Positions 7,838-12,892 of a DNA stretch of 12,892 nt are shown piece by piece. The stretch comes from Prevotella sp. (GTDB taxonomy: Bacteria; Bacteroidota; Bacteroidia; Bacteroidales; Bacteroidaceae), in contig JAEENF010000004.1 of the NCBI GenBank assembly GCA_016283605.1, forward strand, positions 1 through 12,892, given 5' to 3'. Numbering within the stretch: position 1 is the stretch's first letter; each line of letters starts with the position of its first letter. The notes under the pieces were generated by a model. The model worked only from the letters and a program-made list of their open reading frames with translations, searched no databases and was not told the origin of the DNA. Position numbers and translations under genes: made by a program.

Positions 7838-7845
7838 TATCTTTG
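7838..7845 (+). promoter_or_regulatory. Minus-7 element (TATCTTTG) of the sensor operon; predicts a leaderless transcript
   Basis: A perfect TAnnTTTG stands 8 bases before the first ATG of the sensor gene (7853). No TTTG occurs 19-21 bases upstream, so the minus-33 is weak or absent. The 17 bases from 7838 to 7854 equal those at 7147-7163. Initiation at the usual distance would place the 5' end at about 7850-7853, leaving almost no untranslated leader. Confidence 0.55.
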
Positions 7846-7852
7846 CCGCGAT

Positions 7853-9193
7853 ATGATGTCGAGGCTAACTAAATTTATCGCCAGGACCTTATCTTTTAGA
7901 CTCAGTCTGATGGTCCTTGTCGCCTTAGCAACCTTGCTGATGGCTGCACTCTTCATCATGTTCAGCTATTCACGCAGAGCCCTGAAAGACGAGGCGCTGC
8001 TGAAAGCAGAACAAACCCTGGAAACTACCGTGCAAAGTATTGACAACATTCTGTTGGACGTAGAGCAGTCTGCCGGTAATATCTACTGGAAACTGGCCAA
8101 TCATATCCGTGAGCCGGAGAAGGTGGAGGCATACGTCCGCAAACTCGCAGAAGTCAGTCCCTACATCGTTGATGCCCAATTTGTGTGGAAAACCGACTCT
8201 ACCACGATAGAGTACACACTACCCACCTGGACAGAACCCCAGGGAACGAATATCACCTCGTTCTGCTTGCCTCTATACCTTGGTTCTGAGATCGTGGGCA
8301 TGCTGAAGGCCGATGTATCATCGGAGTTGCTGTCGAAGATCGTGCTGGAAAATAAACCTTCACCCAACTCCCAATGTTCGCTATTGGGTAAAGACGGTTC
8401 GTATATCATTCATCCCGATACCAGTACGATGGACCATTATCTCGCCAGTGCTCTAGCGAAAAGAGTTGACGCTTCCATCAAAGAGACCATCGGAGAGATG
8501 GTAGCAGGAAAGACGGGCTATAAGGCGCTGGAGATTCACGACGAGGACTACTACGTGTTCTATAAGCCCTTCGAACGTTCAGCCGTACCTGGACGCTATA
8601 TTGAGAGTCTGGGCTGGAGTGCGGGTATCGTCTATCCTGAGAACGATATCTTCGGCGACTACAACCGTCTGCTTTACACGGTACTCATCGTAGCCTTCGT
8701 GGGACTGTTCTTGTTACTCCTGCTCTGTCAGACCTTCATCCATCGTCAACTTCTGCCGCTGCGACAGCTGTCGAAATCGGCACAGCGCGTTGCCCAAGGA
8801 GATTACAACGAACCCATCACCTTGAAACGCCAGCAGGACGAGGTTGGGCGATTGCAACATCACTTCCAGGGGATGCAGCAGTCGCTGGCGACACACGTGG
8901 GTGAGATGAAACGGCTGTCGGATACCCTCCAAGAACGTGGAGAGGTGTTGCAGGCTGCCTACGAACAGGCTCAGGTGGCCGATGCGATGAAGACCAATTT
9001 CCTCTATAACATGTCGAACCAGATGACGAATCCCGTAGAGAAGATTGTCAAGAGCGTCAAAATCATCTGCGAACAATATAACAACCTGACAGAGGAAGAA
9101 ACTTACGAACAGGTAGACGTCATACAACATCAGGGCGAGAAGATCACAGCCCTGCTGAACCAACTCATTGCAGACTCAGAAAAGAAATCGTAA
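7853..9193 (+). CDS. Membrane sensor with Cache-like and HAMP domains and a degenerate, ATPase-less HisKA tail
   Basis: The 446-residue protein has one membrane helix at about 16-38, an extracytoplasmic Cache-like sensing domain at about 39-272 (typical GKDGSYIIHPDTS at 179-191), a second helix at about 273-294, a HAMP domain at about 295-345 and a coiled coil. It then has a HisKA-like helix (about 375-440) and stops. Where an active kinase reads SHQVRTP, this one reads SNQMTNP: the phospho-accepting His is Asn389 and the Arg-Thr that follow are also lost. There is no ATPase domain, so it cannot be a conventional kinase. It is a paralogue of the next gene: their first 18 residues (from the second Met here, codon 7856) align without gaps, and the domains run in the same order. 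Ending flush with the next gene suggests a settled truncation rather than a fresh frameshift. A role as partner or modulator of the neighbouring kinase is inference. The N-terminal half also recalls RsbU-like Bacteroidota sensors. Confidence 0.85.
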   Translation: MMSRLTKFIARTLSFRLSLMVLVALATLLMAALFIMFSYSRRALKDEALLKAEQTLETTVQSIDNILLDVEQSAGNIYWKLANHIREPEKVEAYVRKLAEVSPYIVDAQFVWKTDSTTIEYTLPTWTEPQGTNITSFCLPLYLGSEIVGMLKADVSSELLSKIVLENKPSPNSQCSLLGKDGSYIIHPDTSTMDHYLASALAKRVDASIKETIGEMVAGKTGYKALEIHDEDYYVFYKPFERSAVPGRYIESLGWSAGIVYPENDIFGDYNRLLYTVLIVAFVGLFLLLLLCQTFIHRQLLPLRQLSKSAQRVAQGDYNEPITLKRQQDEVGRLQHHFQGMQQSLATHVGEMKRLSDTLQERGEVLQAAYEQAQVADAMKTNFLYNMSNQMTNPVEKIVKSVKIICEQYNNLTEEETYEQVDVIQHQGEKITALLNQLIADSEKKS

Positions 9194-9194
9194 A

Positions 9195-11105
9195 ATGCGC
9201 AAAATCGTACAATATATCCGTCAGTCGCTCTCGATGAAGCTCAGCCTTGGCATTCTGCTGATGGCGATGCCGATCTTTTTGCTGTCGCTGAGTATATTGT
9301 ACTTCCAATCCCGAAACACCGTCAAGGTAGAAGCGATGGAACACGCCACGAGTGTACTGAACACTACCATGCAGCGCATCTGCCGTTTTATGAACACCAT
9401 AGAGACCGCTACCGACATCAACGACTGGGAGATCACTGAGAACCTGCAACCAGACTCGTTGATGGCCCTTTCACGATACATCGTCTCACTCAACGGCAAT
9501 ATCGACGGCTGTTCTATCAGCGCAGAACCGAACGTATTTCCCAAATACGGCCGCTACTTTTCCGTCTATACCGTGAGGGAACCCGATACGATCACCACCG
9601 TCATCGAGCAAGAATACGAGTACTTCCAAAAGATCTGGTATAAGACACCACGCATCTTGGATAAACCCTGCTGGGTGGTATATTACGATGATGCAGACTC
9701 GCTGGAACTGACACTTGACGGCATGATTGCCTCATACAGTAAGCCATTGTATAATAAAGAAAAGCAATTTGTGGGTGTCATCTCCACAGACCTTGCCTTG
9801 CTCCATTTGTCAAGAGTCATTTCAGAAGAAAAACCCTATGAGGGCTCATACTTTATGATGACTGGCGAAGAGGGGCGCTATTATGTTCATCCTGATACGA
9901 CCCTGCTCTTCACCCACACCATCTTCGGCGATGCCGACCCCAACAAGAATGCCGATGTCTACGCCCTGGGGCACGAGATGACCACAGGCCACGAGGGTAG
10001 TATGTCGGTGGTTATCAACGGTGAACGCTGTCTCGTCAGTTTTAAGCCTGTGCCTAGCACCAATTGGAGTCTGGCCCTCGTCTGTCCTGAACGCAGCATC
10101 CTAAAGAGCTATAACCGTCTGGGCTTTATCATCGGACCCCTCACCATCATCGGACTGCTGCTCATCCTCATGTTCAGCATTACCACCGTAAGACAAACCA
10201 TCCGACCTATCAACAAACTGGCCAAGAAGATCCAACGTATTGCGGAAGGACATTATGATGAAAGTATCAAGAAGACCCACTACAGCGATGCCTTAGGCCG
10301 ATTACAGAACAGTTTCGCCATGATGCAGGAGGCACTGCACCTTCACGTGAACAATATCCAGCAGATGAACGACGAGGCCGCACGACGTAACGAAGAACTG
10401 AAACGTACCAGTGAACTGGCAAAGGAAGCCGCCAGTCAGAAGTCACTGTTCATCCAGAATGTATCACACCAGGTACGCACGCCGCTGAACATCATCATGG
10501 GCTTTGCCCAGGTGCTACGCGAGAGCAAGAGTCTGTTGCCTAATGATGAAGCGAAAAGCATCACAGATATGATGAAATACAACTCGATGATGCTAGAACG
10601 TATGTCTCGGATGCTGTTCGACAGTTCCGCCAAAGGAACGACAGAAGAACTCTATGCCGACAGAAACGAGGAACTGTACTGTAACGAAATCCTCCGCGAG
10701 TGCATCAGCAACATTTTAAAAATCTACCCAGACCTTCCCCTTACCTTCGAGTCGGAAATGCCTGATGACTTCTGTATCCATGCTACCAGACTCTATCTGA
10801 AACGCACCATACAAGAATTGCTCTTCAATGCCGTGAAGTACTCCGACGGCAAGCATTTCCTGGTACGTGTCCAGGAAAAGATCTCGACGGTTTGCATCAT
10901 CATTGAGGATACTGGTCCCGGCATCGCCGAAGAACAACGTGAACTGATGTTCCAGCCATTCACGAAGATCAATGATCTCTCAGAAGGTCTCGGTCTCGGA
11001 TTGCCATTGGCCAAGCGTCATGTAAGAAACATGGGTGGCGACCTCATTCTCGACACATCTTATCATGAGGGTTGCAGGTTTATCATCGAGCTACCTAAAC
11101 AATAA
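9195..11105 (+). CDS. Membrane sensor histidine kinase with Cache-like and HAMP domains
   Basis: This is a 636-residue, apparently intact kinase. Seen: a membrane helix at about 16-37, an extracytoplasmic Cache-like domain at about 40-305 (EEGRYYVHPDTT), a second helix at about 310-332, HAMP at about 333-385 and a linker coiled coil. The HisKA H-box follows with His425 (NVSHQVRTP), then a HATPase_c domain with N-box Asn545 (LLFNAVKYS), G1 box DTGPGI at 572-577 and G2 box GLGLGLPLA at about 598-606. There is no receiver domain, and no response regulator gene is in the window. I chose ATG 9195, one base after the previous stop (TAAAATG, likely translational coupling). From there its first 18 residues align gaplessly with the paralogous gene before it, whereas an in-frame ATG at 9168 would add nine charged residues overlapping that gene. 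The ligand is unknown; the co-directional permease gene 11 bases downstream hints at a transport-related signal. Confidence 0.92.
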   Translation: MRKIVQYIRQSLSMKLSLGILLMAMPIFLLSLSILYFQSRNTVKVEAMEHATSVLNTTMQRICRFMNTIETATDINDWEITENLQPDSLMALSRYIVSLNGNIDGCSISAEPNVFPKYGRYFSVYTVREPDTITTVIEQEYEYFQKIWYKTPRILDKPCWVVYYDDADSLELTLDGMIASYSKPLYNKEKQFVGVISTDLALLHLSRVISEEKPYEGSYFMMTGEEGRYYVHPDTTLLFTHTIFGDADPNKNADVYALGHEMTTGHEGSMSVVINGERCLVSFKPVPSTNWSLALVCPERSILKSYNRLGFIIGPLTIIGLLLILMFSITTVRQTIRPINKLAKKIQRIAEGHYDESIKKTHYSDALGRLQNSFAMMQEALHLHVNNIQQMNDEAARRNEELKRTSELAKEAASQKSLFIQNVSHQVRTPLNIIMGFAQVLRESKSLLPNDEAKSITDMMKYNSMMLERMSRMLFDSSAKGTTEELYADRNEELYCNEILRECISNILKIYPDLPLTFESEMPDDFCIHATRLYLKRTIQELLFNAVKYSDGKHFLVRVQEKISTVCIIIEDTGPGIAEEQRELMFQPFTKINDLSEGLGLGLPLAKRHVRNMGGDLILDTSYHEGCRFIIELPKQ

Positions 11106-11116
11106 GACAGGTTTTC

Positions 11117-12127
11117 ATGAGCAAAGGTCTACGATATTGTTTGGGACTGGGTGTGTTGGTAGCTGTACTCTTTGTCCTGAATCTCGTGATGGGGTCTATA
11201 CGGATTCCTGCCGCTGAGGTATTCAACATCCTTTTAGGTCATGAATCAGAAAAAGCTTCCTGGCAGTATATCGTCCTTGAGTCACGACTGCCGCAGGCCA
11301 TTACAGCCATGCTCTGCGGAGGTGCCCTCGCTGTGAGCGGACTGATGTTGCAGACGGCTTTCCGCAACCCTCTCGCTGGTCCAAGTATTTTTGGTATCAA
11401 CAGCGGTGCAGGACTGGGGGTTGCACTCGTCATGTTGCTGTTGGGTGGCAGTATCTCTGCCGGGTCCGTCAGTATCTCAGGTTTTGTGGCTATTCTCGTA
11501 GCGGCCTTCATCGGTGCGATGGCGGTGATGGCTATTATCTTCTTCTTCTCGACGATTGTACGTCATCATGTCATGCTGCTCATCATCGGCATTATGATCG
11601 GCTATATCGCCAATTCCGCCATCTCACTGCTGAACTTCTTCGCTACTGACGAAGGTGTGAAGTCGTATATGGTATGGGGAATGGGCTCCTTTGGAGGCGT
11701 ATCGATGAAGACCATGCCCGTCTTTGCCACCGTAACTGTCATCAGCCTCATCGGATCGCTGCTGCTCATCAAGCCACTGAACGCCCTGATGTTGGGCGAC
11801 CGTTACGCTGAGAACTTGGGCATCAATATCCTACGCACCCGCAACTGGCTGCTCATCGTAACAGGTCTTCTCACCGCTATCACGACGGCCTTCTGCGGCC
11901 CTGTGGCTTTCATCGGACTGGCAGTACCCCACATCGCCCGTCTGTTGTTGGTGACGGACAACCACCGTGTACTGCTTCCTGCTACCATCCTCTGTGGGGC
12001 TGTTACGGCACTCGTCTGCAATCTCATCTGTTTCCTGCCTGGAGAAAACGGCGTTATACCCTTGAACGCTGTCACACCTATCATTGGTGCACCAGTCATC
12101 ATTTACGTCATTCTGAGGAAGAAATAA
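11117..12127 (+). CDS. FecCD/BtuC-type ABC transporter permease
   Basis: This 336-residue polytopic protein is a full-length permease of the iron-siderophore/cobalamin importer family. It shows the family landmarks in order: SRLPQ (56-60), the long GALAVSGLMLQTAFRNPLAG motif (69-88) continuing to GINSGA, WGMGSF (187-192), LGDRYAENLGI (226-236), the GPVAFIGLAVPHIAR segment (261-275) that contacts the ATPase, and NAVTPIIGAPVII near the C-terminus. About nine to ten membrane helices are visible. It would import a haem, siderophore or corrinoid delivered by a periplasmic binding protein. The start lies 11 bases after the kinase stop, so it is probably the last gene of the sensor operon. Neither its ATPase nor its binding protein is downstream, because the next gene converges on it. 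The adjacent cobalamin-type gene makes a BtuC role plausible, but FecCD permeases cannot be told apart by eye. Confidence 0.93.
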   Translation: MSKGLRYCLGLGVLVAVLFVLNLVMGSIRIPAAEVFNILLGHESEKASWQYIVLESRLPQAITAMLCGGALAVSGLMLQTAFRNPLAGPSIFGINSGAGLGVALVMLLLGGSISAGSVSISGFVAILVAAFIGAMAVMAIIFFFSTIVRHHVMLLIIGIMIGYIANSAISLLNFFATDEGVKSYMVWGMGSFGGVSMKTMPVFATVTVISLIGSLLLIKPLNALMLGDRYAENLGINILRTRNWLLIVTGLLTAITTAFCGPVAFIGLAVPHIARLLLVTDNHRVLLPATILCGAVTALVCNLICFLPGENGVIPLNAVTPIIGAPVIIYVILRKK

Positions 12128-12130
12128 TGC

Positions 12131-12892
12131 TTATCCCTGTTTCTCTTGTTGATATGCCTTGATGGCGTTCAGAAGGGCATCGTTCTCTTCTGGTGTCTGT
12201 GCGGCAACACGGAAACAGTGATCATCAAGACCATGGAAATTTGAAGCATCACGAATCAGAATGCCATGATGCTCTACGAGCCAGTTTTTCAGTTCGAGTA
12301 CGTTTGCCCAGTCTATATTCACCAACATGTAATGAGTCTGTGTGTCCATCACCATCAGACCTTCGATAGCCTCCAATCCTGCTTTCAGACGCTGGGCTTC
12401 GGCGATGTAGGCGTTCATATCAGGCAACAACTGAGGATCATGCTCTACGAGATATTTTCCTGCTTCAATAGCCAGAGCATTCACAGTCCAGGGCTGACGG
12501 ATAGCCCGCAGACGATCAATGATAATCGGCGATGCCACCACATATCCTAAACGCAGTCCTGGCACACAGTATTTCTTGGACATCGAACGGATGAACATCA
12601 CGTTGAAGCAGTCCATCATCTCCTTGGGCTGGAGACGGGGTTGCAGCGTATAGTCAGCATACGACTCGTCGATAACATACAGGAAACGCGGGTTCTTACG
12701 GATAACATAAGCCAGAAGGACCTTCAAGAGCACATTTCCCGTGGGGTTATCCGGATTACAGAGCCAGTAGATGCGGTCCTGCGGCAGTACTTCCAGATCA
12801 TCAGTACGTTCGTAGGAGATGACGTGCCCGAACATCTTACAGGCGTCGGCATATTCATGATAGGTGGGCTGTGGAATGATGGATGTCCAACC
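12131..12892 (-). CDS. cobD: CobD-like threonine-phosphate decarboxylase, 5' part missing at window edge
   Basis: 254 C-terminal codons (including stop) of a fold-type I PLP enzyme are visible. The frame is open to the last base of the window, beginning GWTSIIPQPTYHEYADACKM, so the true start lies outside; by family length some 80-100 residues are missing. Seen in the visible part: CNPDNPTG, IDESYADY (Asp for the PLP ring nitrogen), RSMSKKYCVPGLRLGY (first Lys of SKK as the PLP Schiff-base residue, then the phosphate-contacting Arg region) and the C-terminal FRVA arginine motif. The combination QPWTVNALAIEAG and ILIRDASNFHGLDDHCFRVA is typical of CobD/CobC rather than ordinary HisC. CobD makes (R)-1-amino-2-propanol O-phosphate for the nucleotide loop of cobalamin. 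Histidinol-phosphate aminotransferase is the main alternative. Its stop is 3 bases from that of the convergent permease gene, with no terminator between. Confidence 0.85.
   Translation of the reverse strand, partial: GWTSIIPQPTYHEYADACKMFGHVISYERTDDLEVLPQDRIYWLCNPDNPTGNVLLKVLLAYVIRKNPRFLYVIDESYADYTLQPRLQPKEMMDCFNVMFIRSMSKKYCVPGLRLGYVVASPIIIDRLRAIRQPWTVNALAIEAGKYLVEHDPQLLPDMNAYIAEAQRLKAGLEAIEGLMVMDTQTHYMLVNIDWANVLELKNWLVEHHGILIRDASNFHGLDDHCFRVAAQTPEENDALLNAIKAYQQEKQG

Noticed and set aside
9168..9194. Earlier ATG (9168) as start of the intact kinase
   Set aside because: It would overlap the preceding gene by 26 bases and add nine charged residues that break the gapless alignment with the paralogous N-terminus.
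7853..9195. Frameshifted or decaying pseudogene for the first sensor
   Set aside because: The frame is intact to a stop placed one base before the next start, and no ATPase-domain remnant follows it, so a stable truncated protein is more likely.
11050..11200. Cobalamin riboswitch before the permease
   Set aside because: Only 11 bases separate kinase and permease genes, and no B12-box-like sequence or room for the aptamer was seen.

Overview
The window looks like chromosomal DNA from a gut or rumen Bacteroidota, most likely Prevotellaceae. The evidence is promoters of the Bacteroidota type (TTTG, about 19-20 bases, TAnnTTTG), the lack of clear Shine-Dalgarno sequences, signal peptides ending in AQ or similar, and families typical of plant-glycan degraders. 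This is an inference; no marker gene fixes the genus.

Left part (1-6990, minus strand): a tight three-gene glycoside hydrolase operon read right to left, GH67 alpha-glucuronidase, DUF1680 (GH127/GH146-type) beta-L-arabinofuranosidase, then a GH3 beta-glycosidase. It has a good promoter at 6958-6989 and a strong terminator hairpin at 3-28. All three proteins carry non-lipoprotein signal peptides, so they probably trim side chains and ends of glucuronoarabinoxylan-type oligosaccharides in the periplasm. No SusC/SusD pair, endoxylanase or regulator is present, so this is the exo-acting part of a larger capability. A Bacteroidota-style inverted/tandem repeat lies in frame inside the arabinofuranosidase gene (2929-3004).

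Middle (6948-7852): a divergent control region of about 260 bases with at least three promoter-like elements, a possible 12-codon leader ORF and an inverted repeat. It is followed by a small secreted protein built from YD-like repeats and ending at a clear terminator (7740-7772).

Right part (7838-12127, plus strand): two tandem, clearly paralogous membrane sensors with an extracytoplasmic Cache-like domain and HAMP. The first ends after a HisKA-like helix in which the phospho-accepting His is replaced by Asn and has no ATPase domain. The second is a complete histidine kinase. A FecCD/BtuC-type ABC permease starts 11 bases after the kinase and is probably co-transcribed. It converges, with only 3 bases between stop codons, on a 5'-truncated CobD-like PLP enzyme (threonine-phosphate decarboxylase, cobalamin pathway) that runs off the window end. 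The neighbourhood suggests a link to vitamin B12/corrinoid uptake. The most unusual element is the pair of a predicted catalytically dead sensor and an active kinase, coupled to a transporter permease.
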